Assembly (NCBI GenBank): GCA_003444615.1
Contig: DLUN01000092.1
Location: 882-16,106 of the forward strand
DNA: 15,225 bases
Direction: 5' to 3'
Source of the DNA: Syntrophomonas sp.
Lineage (GTDB): Bacteria > Bacillota > Syntrophomonadia > Syntrophomonadales > Syntrophomonadaceae
Shown in pieces: positions 8,329-13,914 of the stretch. The notes under the pieces are model-generated. The model searched no databases and was not told the DNA's origin. It saw only the letters and a program-made list of their open reading frames with translations. The first letter of the stretch is position 1. Each line of letters opens with the position of its first letter. The translations under genes were made by a program, and so were the position numbers.

Positions 8329-9114
8329 TTACCCCAAGTATTGAAGGTAAAAATACACTACCGGCGCTACCACCAGAAAACTATCAAAGCGATCTAAAAA
8401 TCCTCCATGTCCGGGTATAAGGTGTCCGCTGTCCTTAACGGCAAAAAATCTTTTCACCCCAGACATATATAAATCTCCAAACTGAGCAGCCGTACTGGCT
8501 AACACACCTAGTAATAAAGCATATGCACTGGATAATGTCGTCATATCAGTCAAATTAAAAAACAATAGTGCGGCTACCGAGGTTAAAATAACACTGCCCA
8601 GAGAGCCCTCCCAGGTTTTATTGGGACTCAAGCGGGGGGTCATTTTATGTTTACCCCATTTAACTCCTGCTGCATACCCGCCTATATCACTGGCCCAAGT
8701 TAAGATGAACGCCAGCATACAGAGGGCAAACCCCTGCTCCGAAAGAGACAGTTTTATGGCATAGGACAAACATACCCCTAAATAAGTGGCAAAAAAAATA
8801 GTCATGGCATTATCGTCAAATGAAACCTTCGGATAGCTTACCACCGAAATGAACAAGGATAATAATATAGCTGTTATTAGCAAGGGCATTAATGGATAGT
8901 CTACCACCTCTACTAAAAGCAACGCCAGCATGAATAATAGAGCTGGCAAGAGTGGATTTTTACGGCCCGCCGCCTTAAGCATACCGTTGAATTCATACAT
9001 GCCCAGTAAAGCCAGCAGGATGAAGAAACCGGTGCGCGGTATTTCTCCGGCATAAAGTATCCCTATCAGAAGAGGTACCCCAATTAAGGCTGTGATAATT
9101 CGGGTTCTAAGCAT
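8329..9114 (-). CDS. cdsA: Phosphatidate cytidylyltransferase (CDP-diacylglycerol synthase)
   Basis: Integral membrane enzyme that makes CDP-diacylglycerol from phosphatidate and CTP, the branch point for phosphatidylglycerol and phosphatidylethanolamine synthesis. The product is 261 residues with roughly seven to eight membrane segments. Conserved stations are SDIGGYAAG (142-150), SPNKTWEGSLGS (163-174), a GD pair at 213-214 and the family signature from S218 to D244, which contains KRFFAVKDSG and PGHGGFLDRFD. The ATG at 9114 has AAGGAGAT six bases upstream. It starts 10 bases after uppS ends; uppS-cdsA is a conserved pair joining wall-carrier and phospholipid synthesis. Nothing in it appears degenerate. 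Confidence 0.97.
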   Translation of the reverse strand: MLRTRIITALIGVPLLIGILYAGEIPRTGFFILLALLGMYEFNGMLKAAGRKNPLLPALLFMLALLLVEVVDYPLMPLLITAILLSLFISVVSYPKVSFDDNAMTIFFATYLGVCLSYAIKLSLSEQGFALCMLAFILTWASDIGGYAAGVKWGKHKMTPRLSPNKTWEGSLGSVILTSVAALLFFNLTDMTTLSSAYALLLGVLASTAAQFGDLYMSGVKRFFAVKDSGHLIPGHGGFLDRFDSFLVVAPVVYFYLQYLG

Positions 9115-9124
9115 GACAATCTCC

Positions 9125-9871
9125 TTACTTCTGTTGAGTTAATCCCCCAAAGCGACGGTCCCGCTGTTGAAACTCCCATATGGCTTTCAAAAGTTCTTCC
9201 TGATTGAATTCAGGCCACATTAGTGACGAAAACCACAGTTCTGTGTAGGCAATCTGCCAGAGCAAAAAATTACTTACCCTTATTTCACCTGCGGTCCTAA
9301 TAAGCAGATCTGGATCCGGTAGACCTTTGGTGTATAAAGCTTGGCTAAAGCAATACTCATCAATATCTTCTGGTTCTAGCTGCCCTTGCTTAATAAGGGC
9401 ACCCAAATGCTGCACAGCTTTGATTATTTCATCGCGGGCACCATAATTAATAGCAATGTTAAAAACCATACCTTGATTGGCAGCAGTTTTCTGCAAAGCC
9501 AGGTCAATAGCCTGTACGCTGTCTACAGGCAAACTGCGATAGTCACCCAAGACCTGTAAATGTATATGATTTTGATGCAATTCATCAATTTCCTTATCGA
9601 TATACTCTACTAGAAGGCCCATTAAATAGCTGATTTCGTCTTGAGGCCTTTTCCAGTTTTCCGTTGAAAAAGCAAATACGGTAAGATATGAAATTCCCAG
9701 TTCAGCGCAGGTTTTCACGGTCTGTTTTAAGGAACTCATACCAGCACGATGCCCAAAGGTACGAGGCATGAAGCGCCTTTTGGCCCAACGGCCATTGCCA
9801 TCCATAATTATAGCTATATGCCGGGGCAATTTATCCTTTTTAATGAGTTGCCTGTAGTTGGGTGTAGTCAT
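9125..9871 (-). CDS. uppS: Isoprenyl transferase, undecaprenyl diphosphate synthase
   Basis: Cis-prenyltransferase that adds isopentenyl units to farnesyl diphosphate to give undecaprenyl diphosphate, the lipid carrier for peptidoglycan and other wall polymers. The 248-residue length is typical. The catalytic aspartate D24 lies in IIMDGNGRWA; GHRAG is at 40-44, FSTENW at 68-73 and NYGARDE at 142-148. The pyrophosphate-binding motif reads RTAGEIRVSNFLLWQ at 192-206, with alanine at 194 where serine or glycine is usual, followed by E211 in YTELWF. The C-terminal RDRRFGG is intact. The ATG at 9871 has AAGGGTG upstream. The gene is separated from frr by 96 bases holding a GC-rich hairpin, the largest gap in the downstream run, so its expression may be tuned separately. 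MEP pathway genes dxr and ispG downstream supply its substrate. Confidence 0.97.
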   Translation of the reverse strand: MTTPNYRQLIKKDKLPRHIAIIMDGNGRWAKRRFMPRTFGHRAGMSSLKQTVKTCAELGISYLTVFAFSTENWKRPQDEISYLMGLLVEYIDKEIDELHQNHIHLQVLGDYRSLPVDSVQAIDLALQKTAANQGMVFNIAINYGARDEIIKAVQHLGALIKQGQLEPEDIDEYCFSQALYTKGLPDPDLLIRTAGEIRVSNFLLWQIAYTELWFSSLMWPEFNQEELLKAIWEFQQRDRRFGGLTQQK

Positions 9872-9902
9872 TCACCGTTCACCCTTCTTCCTAAAATCAT
9901 AA

Positions 9903-9923
9903 TACCCCCGTTTACCGGGGGTA
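9903..9923 (-). terminator. GC-rich hairpin between frr and uppS, possible attenuator
   Basis: A perfect 8-bp inverted repeat, TACCCCCG (9903-9910) and CGGGGGTA (9916-9923), encloses a 5-base loop. In the minus-strand RNA it is followed by UUAUGAUUUU, a broken U-tract, so it would be a weak terminator or an RNA-stability structure rather than a strong stop. It lies about 30 bases upstream of the uppS start. The palindrome GGTTAACC abuts it at 9924-9931. A TATATT-like sequence lies in the 9940s, but I found no convincing -35 partner, so I do not call a promoter. Confidence 0.5.
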
Positions 9924-9967
9924 GGTTAACCATCTATTAATATAATACATGGTAGTCATCTATCTGG

Positions 9968-10525
9968 CTAGACTTCCATAATATCCTTCTCCTTGGCGGC
10001 CAGTATTACATCGATATCCTTTATATATTTATCGGTCGCCTTTTGAACCTCTTCGCTTCCCCTTTTGGCTTCATCCTCAGAAATCATCTTCTCCTTCTCG
10101 CTAGACTTCAGCATATCATTGGCATCCCGGCGAATATTACGTACCGCTACTTTAGCTTCTTCGCCCCGTTTTTTCACAACTTTTACTAATTCTTTACGGC
10201 GTTCTTCAGTCAACTGAGGTATGACAATCCGAATTACATTGCCGTCATTGTTAGGGGTTACACCTAGGTCTGATTTCAATATAGCTTTTTCAATATCAGC
10301 CATACTGCTTTTGTCCCACGGCTGTATCACCAGTAGCCGCGCTTCAGGTACCGTTATATTGGCCAGCTGATTCAAAGGGGTTGGTTCTCCGTAATAATCA
10401 ACCATCACTTTATCCAGCATGGCTGGATTGGCACGCCCTGCTCTCAGTGTTGCTAAGTCTTTGGTCAGGTACTCTACCGCTTTTTTCATTCTGTCTTCCG
10501 CTTCACTAAGAATGTCATTGATCAT
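9968..10525 (-). CDS. frr: Ribosome recycling factor
   Basis: RRF works with EF-G to split the post-termination ribosome. The product is 185 residues, the standard length, with a three-helix bundle (residues 1-30 and about 105-185) and a small second domain between them. Recognisable stretches are [15 protein letters not shown] (near 26-40), [24 protein letters not shown] and [11 protein letters not shown], all close to the RRF consensus. I chose the ATG at 10525 because GGGAGGT lies exactly six bases upstream. A longer frame beginning with a TTG at 10540 would start inside this Shine-Dalgarno and add five residues that family members lack. The gene begins 4 bases after pyrH ends, and the Shine-Dalgarno overlaps the pyrH stop codon, a sign of coupled translation. 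A 96-base gap with a hairpin separates it from uppS. Confidence 0.97.
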   Translation of the reverse strand: MINDILSEAEDRMKKAVEYLTKDLATLRAGRANPAMLDKVMVDYYGEPTPLNQLANITVPEARLLVIQPWDKSSMADIEKAILKSDLGVTPNNDGNVIRIVIPQLTEERRKELVKVVKKRGEEAKVAVRNIRRDANDMLKSSEKEKMISEDEAKRGSEEVQKATDKYIKDIDVILAAKEKDIMEV

Positions 10526-10529
10526 TTTA

Positions 10530-11246
10530 TTACCTCCCAACGTAGGTGCCTATATCCTCACCCATAACCGCTCTAAGAATATTGCCTTCCTGGGTTAGAT
10601 CAAAGACAATAATCGGTATACCGTTATCCATACACAATGATGCGGCAGTGGAATCCATAACTCCTAGTCCTTTATTCAAAACATCTATATAACCCAAGTC
10701 CGTAAATTTTTGGGCTTCTGGGTTAGTAACCGGATCTGAATCATAGACACCATCCACTTTTTTGGCCATAAGAATAACTTCTGCTTCTATTTCTGCAGAA
10801 CGAAGGGCAGCGGCCGTATCTGTGGAGAAATAGGGATTTCCTGTACCTGCTGCAAAAATGACCACTCGGCCTTTTTCCAGATGTCTAATGGCTCGCCTTC
10901 TTATGTAAGGTTCAGCAATTTCTTTCATTTCAATAGCCGACATAACCCGAGTGCCCATATTTTCTTTTTCTAATGCATCCTGCAAAGCCAAGGCATTGAT
11001 AACAGTGGCCAGCATACCCATGTAATCAGCGGTGGCCCGATCCATGCCCTGGGCACTGCCTGCTACTCCCCGCCAGATATTGCCGCCACCGACTACAATA
11101 CCAACTTGAACACCCTGCTCTACAACTTCAACTACCTGGCGAGATATGGAAGTGAGCACATCATGATCTATCCCATATCCTCTGTTTCCCGCCAGGGCTT
11201 CACCACTCAGCTTGAGCACTATCCTTTTGTATTTCGGGGATTTCAA
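10530..11246 (-). CDS. pyrH: UMP kinase (TTG start)
   Basis: Bacterial hexameric UMP kinase of the amino-acid kinase family; it phosphorylates UMP to UDP with ATP and is normally controlled by GTP and UTP. The product is 238 residues. Key stretches are [13 protein letters not shown] with the P-loop-like lysine near the N-terminus, [42 protein letters not shown] (uridine-nucleotide site) and [13 protein letters not shown] chose the TTG at 11246 because GGGAGGT ends six bases before it and the resulting [12 protein letters not shown] matches the family N-terminus. An ATG at 11267 in the same frame has no Shine-Dalgarno and would give 245 residues with an unusual leader. The gene follows tsf by 30 bases and precedes frr by 4. 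The cluster rpsB-tsf-pyrH-frr is nearly universal. Confidence 0.96.
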   Translation of the reverse strand: MKSPKYKRIVLKLSGEALAGNRGYGIDHDVLTSISRQVVEVVEQGVQVGIVVGGGNIWRGVAGSAQGMDRATADYMGMLATVINALALQDALEKENMGTRVMSAIEMKEIAEPYIRRRAIRHLEKGRVVIFAAGTGNPYFSTDTAAALRSAEIEAEVILMAKKVDGVYDSDPVTNPEAQKFTDLGYIDVLNKGLGVMDSTAASLCMDNGIPIIVFDLTQEGNILRAVMGEDIGTYVGR

Positions 11247-11252
11247 GCCATT

Positions 11253-11259
11253 ACCTCCC
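11253..11259 (-). promoter_or_regulatory. Shine-Dalgarno that sets the pyrH TTG start
   Basis: GGGAGGT on the minus strand, six bases before the TTG at 11246-11244. The same site lies inside the longer reading frame that starts at 11267, which argues against that start. A short frame, ATG-GCT-TGA, begins two bases after the site and its stop overlaps the TTG. Confidence 0.75.
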
Positions 11260-11276
11260 AGATCCATTTATATAAC

Positions 11277-11924
11277 TTATGATTTTATCTGTGCCATAAC
11301 CTCAGCCGCAAAATCAACTTCTTCTTTTTCTACGCCCTCTCCTACTTCATAACGGGCAAAACGACGAACATTAATATTTTCTCCGATCTTGGCAACCATT
11401 TCCAGAATCATTTCCTGTACCGTCTTATCAGGATCTTTAATATAAGGCTGTTCTAAAAGACAATTTTCTTGGAAAAACTTTTCGAGGCGGCCTTCCACCA
11501 TCTTGGCCACAACTTTTTCCGGCTTGCCTTCTTCTAAAGCCTGAGCACGCAATACTTCTTTCTCATGTTCCTGGACAGCCTCAGGTACATCTTCTCTCCT
11601 GACATACTGGGGATTAGAGGCAGCGATTTGCATAGCAATGTTATAAGCCAACTGCTTAAACTCATCCGTTTTAGCAACAAAATCGGTTTCACAATTTACT
11701 TCTACTAATACACCGATCCGGCCCCCACCGTGTATATAAGAAGTTATTGTACCTTCACTGGCTACACGGCTAGCCTTCTTAGCAGCTTTGGCTAGACCTT
11801 TGGTGCGAAGCTCATCAATGGCTTTTTCAATATCTCCCTGGGTAGCCTCCAAAGCCCTTTTGCAATCCATCATTCCTGCACCGGTTCTCTCCCGGAGTTC
11901 TTTAACCATCTGTGCTGTTATCAC
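11277..11924 (-). CDS. tsf: Translation elongation factor Ts (GTG start)
   Basis: EF-Ts is the guanine-nucleotide exchange factor that recycles EF-Tu. The 215-residue product is the shorter Gram-positive-type form. The N-terminal UBA-like domain has [16 protein letters not shown] (10-25), and the core has [16 protein letters not shown] with the TDFVA residues that contact EF-Tu. A coiled-coil-like helix (about 116-160) and a short C-terminal region with [18 protein letters not shown] follow. The start is a GTG at 11924 with AGGAGGT about eight bases upstream, giving [10 protein letters not shown]. The gene is preceded by a terminator-like hairpin (11952-11981) and follows rpsB, so a fraction of transcripts probably stops before it. 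pyrH begins 30 bases after its stop codon. Confidence 0.96.
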   Translation of the reverse strand: MITAQMVKELRERTGAGMMDCKRALEATQGDIEKAIDELRTKGLAKAAKKASRVASEGTITSYIHGGGRIGVLVEVNCETDFVAKTDEFKQLAYNIAMQIAASNPQYVRREDVPEAVQEHEKEVLRAQALEEGKPEKVVAKMVEGRLEKFFQENCLLEQPYIKDPDKTVQEMILEMVAKIGENINVRRFARYEVGEGVEKEEVDFAAEVMAQIKS

Positions 11925-11951
11925 TATGGCAACCTCCTATAAATTATTTAG

Positions 11952-11981
11952 AAAAAGGGGGTGATTGTATGTTTCACCCCC
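11952..11981 (-). terminator. Intrinsic terminator/attenuator between rpsB and tsf
   Basis: In minus-strand sense the sequence GGGGGTGA (11981-11974) pairs perfectly with TCACCCCC (11964-11957) across a 9-base loop and is followed directly by five Ts (11956-11952). This is a classic Rho-independent terminator shape, starting 11 bases after the rpsB stop. No promoter fits in the short remaining space before tsf, so the hairpin more likely allows partial readthrough and lowers tsf-pyrH-frr relative to rpsB. Confidence 0.8.
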
Positions 11982-11992
11982 CTAATGGCGCT

Positions 11993-12691
11993 CTATGCTG
12001 TTACCTGCTCACCTTGCTTGCTTTCTAACACGGCATCAGCAATTTTAGAGGAAATCAGTTTTACTGCCCTGATAGCATCGTCATTGCCAGGAATTACATA
12101 ATCAATTTCATCTGGGTCGCAATTGGTATCTACAATAGCCACCACCGGAATATTTAACTTACGGGCTTCTGCCACCGCTATCTTTTCTTTACGGGGATCC
12201 ACCACAAAGACAGCTCCGGGCAATTTATCCATTTCTTTGATACCACCTAAAAACCGCTCCAGACGTTCCCTTTCATTAACTAGCTTGGCGACTTCTTTCT
12301 TAGTTAATACATCAAAAGCTCCTTCAGCTTCCATCTTTTCCAGTTGCTTTAGACGTAATACCCGGGAACGAATGGTTTTATAATTGGTTAGCATACCCCC
12401 TAACCAACGCTGGTTAACAAAATGCATACCACAGCGGCTAGCTTCTTCACGAATAGTCTCCTGAGCCTGTTTCTTAGTGCCGACAAAAAGCACATCTTGG
12501 CCTTCTGCCACTACACTTTTAATAAACTCATAGGCTTCATCAAATTTTTTAACGGTCTGCTGTAAATCGATGATGTAAATGCCGTTACGCTCCATATAAA
12601 TGTACGGAGCCATTTTGGGATTCCATCGGCGGGTCTGATGTCCAAAATGCACTCCTGCTTCCAGGAGTTGTTTCATGGTAATGACTGACAT
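11993..12691 (-). CDS. rpsB: 30S ribosomal protein S2
   Basis: Ribosomal protein S2, 232 residues, a component of the small subunit that binds late in assembly near the S1 site. Characteristic stretches are [54 protein letters not shown] (followed by YKTI), [19 protein letters not shown] and [21 protein letters not shown] chose the ATG at 12691 because AAGGAGGA lies six bases upstream and [13 protein letters not shown] is the family N-terminus. The open frame extends further upstream to 12862, but that part covers the leader and promoter and is not coding. The gene is the first after a sigma-A promoter (12798-12826) and begins the translation block. A terminator-like hairpin follows it. Confidence 0.98.
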   Translation of the reverse strand: MSVITMKQLLEAGVHFGHQTRRWNPKMAPYIYMERNGIYIIDLQQTVKKFDEAYEFIKSVVAEGQDVLFVGTKKQAQETIREEASRCGMHFVNQRWLGGMLTNYKTIRSRVLRLKQLEKMEAEGAFDVLTKKEVAKLVNERERLERFLGGIKEMDKLPGAVFVVDPRKEKIAVAEARKLNIPVVAIVDTNCDPDEIDYVIPGNDDAIRAVKLISSKIADAVLESKQGEQVTA

Positions 12692-12791
12692 AGTTAATCC
12701 TCCTTTTCGTTTGTCCTCCGCTAGATTCATCCTTTTCAACCACTGATTCACCCAGCACGAGTTGAAAAGTCCCCAGCGTGTGTAATTACCA
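12692..12791 (-). promoter_or_regulatory. rpsB 5' leader with stem-loop, candidate S2 autoregulatory element
   Basis: About 100 nt lie between the predicted transcription start (around 12790) and the rpsB ATG. A perfect 9-bp stem, CTTTTCAAC at 12769-12761 and its partner at 12740-12732 in transcript order, closes a 20-nt G-rich loop. The Shine-Dalgarno AAGGAGGA is at 12705-12698. Ribosomal protein genes are often controlled by their own product binding the leader, so this may serve S2 feedback. I cannot match it to a named leader family from memory. Confidence 0.45.
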
Positions 12792-12797
12792 AAAAAT

Positions 12798-12826
12798 AAT
12801 ATACCAGAGAGCAAGTGCTTTTGCAA
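12798..12826 (-). promoter_or_regulatory. Sigma-A type promoter for rpsB operon
   Basis: Minus-strand -35 TTGCAA (12826-12821) and -10 TATATT (12803-12798) are separated by exactly 17 bases, and TGG directly before the -10 makes it an extended -10. The -35 matches 4 of 6 and the -10 5 of 6 consensus bases. The expected start of transcription is near 12790. It lies between the motility-operon tail and rpsB, where an independent promoter is needed. Confidence 0.78.
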
Positions 12827-12943
12827 GATTTCTGCTGTAAAGGCCCCTGAAACCTTTACCAATAAATCAATATCTTATTCTCATTACTAATGTTAACAAA
12901 AACGCCCCAGCGAAAATATTTTTCAGCTAAACTGCAGCCTAAA

Positions 12944-12982
12944 GGCCAACATATTATGCAAAAAACCGATAATGTGCTGGCC
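12944..12982 (-). terminator. Imperfect hairpin, candidate terminator of upstream motility operon
   Basis: GGCCA and CATATTAT pair with ATAATGTG and TGGCC around an 11-base loop, with one A-C mismatch and one wobble pair, giving 13 pairs. It lies 91 bases beyond the stop of the swrB-like gene and upstream of the rpsB promoter. In the minus direction only three Ts follow, so termination by this hairpin alone is doubtful. The remainder of the 382-base gap, including 12827-12943 and 12983-13073, shows no gene; a T5 run at 12902-12898 has no good stem before it. Confidence 0.45.
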
Positions 12983-13073
12983 TCCTCAATGTTTATGTAT
13001 TCCGTTATTACCGGGTTATCTTTCCATGAGCTTTAATACCGGTAACCAATTAATAAGTCCTAAAGTAGTCATC

Positions 13074-13562
13074 TTAAATAACCCGGCGTTGGTTAGTAAT
13101 ATTCAGTATCAGGCTTATTTCTCCCTGACCTCGATTTAACATACTGGCAATATCTTTGATTGAATATCCGTCTTTATAAAGCGCTACCACCTGTTCATTC
13201 AGTAGGGGTAACCCTGATTCGATATTATATGACTGTTGGGCAGCCTGCTGGTTGGAGATATCCCTATTAGTATGAACCGCTTCGTCAGCTGCTAATGCGT
13301 CATTCTTACTGGGACCACCTATATGATTATCAGGTTGTTCATTTGCCAATGCCTGATATTCTAATTTCTGCGCTATCTGATCAGATAATAGAACGGCCTG
13401 GTTCAAAAGATTTTCTAAATTTGTTCTCACTGCCCGGCTCTCCTGAAGGGTAAGTGCCAATTCCTGTAGATAACTTTCCAGAAACTTCTTGTGTTGAGTG
13501 ACGATTACTAAAGTCGTCACCAATACCAGGGCACTTATTATAAGTAATCCAGTCATAAGCAT
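13074..13562 (-). CDS. Membrane-anchored coiled-coil protein with C-terminal HTH, SwrB/YlxL-like
   Basis: About 162 residues. A hydrophobic N-terminal segment (about 2-22, GLLIISALVLVTTLVIV) would anchor it with the rest in the cytoplasm. Residues about 24-75 look like a coiled coil, followed by a polar linker rich in N, Q and A. The C-terminal 35 residues, with VVALYKDGYSIKDIASMLNR followed by GQGEISLILNI, form a helix-turn-helix-like motif typical of DUF6115/DUF2802-type proteins. In Bacillus the gene directly before rpsB is swrB (ylxL), which promotes flagellar basal-body assembly and has the same layout, so homology by position and architecture is likely though sequence similarity was not measured. 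I chose the ATG at 13562, seven bases after AGGA; a GTG at 13568 would add two residues but lies too close to that site. The preceding small gene ends 14 bases upstream. Confidence 0.7.
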   Translation of the reverse strand: MLMTGLLIISALVLVTTLVIVTQHKKFLESYLQELALTLQESRAVRTNLENLLNQAVLLSDQIAQKLEYQALANEQPDNHIGGPSKNDALAADEAVHTNRDISNQQAAQQSYNIESGLPLLNEQVVALYKDGYSIKDIASMLNRGQGEISLILNITNQRRVI

Positions 13563-13576
13563 TTTCACATCCTGTT

Positions 13577-13897
13577 TTATGCTCGCACATCCAAATTGGA
13601 ACCCTTATTGGGATCAGGAGTCCAATTAGCAGTCTCCTCATCATCAGGCTCATTCTGCCGGGCCTTTTTCTTACCGGTATGTTTCTTTTTCTTTTCGGAC
13701 TGTTTTTCTCTGATCAAACCCGATTCACTGGCAGATGCTTCATTAACGGTTTTACTGACAACCTCAGTCTGTTGAGCTATTTGCTCTAGAAAGGATTGTT
13801 GTTTGATATGCTGGCTAGTTTTCTCTGCTTGCTGTATTTTGGCAACTTCACCAACCTTCTGTACCAAAACCTGCATATCAATACTGCGGATGGTCAT
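13577..13897 (-). CDS. Small lysine-rich hypothetical protein in motility-operon tail
   Basis: A 106-residue protein that I do not recognise as a characterised family. It begins MTIRSIDMQVLVQKVGEVAK, has a glutamine-rich, probably helical N-terminal half (about 5-50), and then a strongly charged stretch, KKKKHTGKKKAR near 69-80, and an acidic EPDDEE segment. The C-terminus ends in NLDVRA. There is no signal peptide or membrane segment and there are no cysteines. The ATG at 13897 has GGGGGTGA upstream. It starts 17 bases after the FapA-like gene ends and sits before the swrB-like gene, so it is probably cotranscribed with them and may serve motility or the cell surface, but that rests only on position. 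The full open frame with a good ribosome site makes a real gene likely. Confidence 0.7.
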   Translation of the reverse strand: MTIRSIDMQVLVQKVGEVAKIQQAEKTSQHIKQQSFLEQIAQQTEVVSKTVNEASASESGLIREKQSEKKKKHTGKKKARQNEPDDEETANWTPDPNKGSNLDVRA

Positions 13898-13914
13898 CGC
13901 ACCTCACCCCCTGC

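Noticed and set aside
9125..9871. UppS motif RTAGE in place of the usual RTSGE or RTGGE as a sign of altered function.
   Set aside because: Serine, glycine and alanine are all small at this position and every other catalytic motif is intact, so a normal enzyme is expected.
12692..12862. N-terminal extension of S2 by 57 residues in the open frame.
   Set aside because: The extension covers the promoter and leader; the ATG at 12691 has an ideal Shine-Dalgarno and the family N-terminus.
12909..12928. AT-rich near-palindrome around AAAATATTTT in the rpsB upstream gap.
   Set aside because: It is a short A/T symmetry with mismatched ends, common in AT-rich spacers, and no partner motif suggests an operator.
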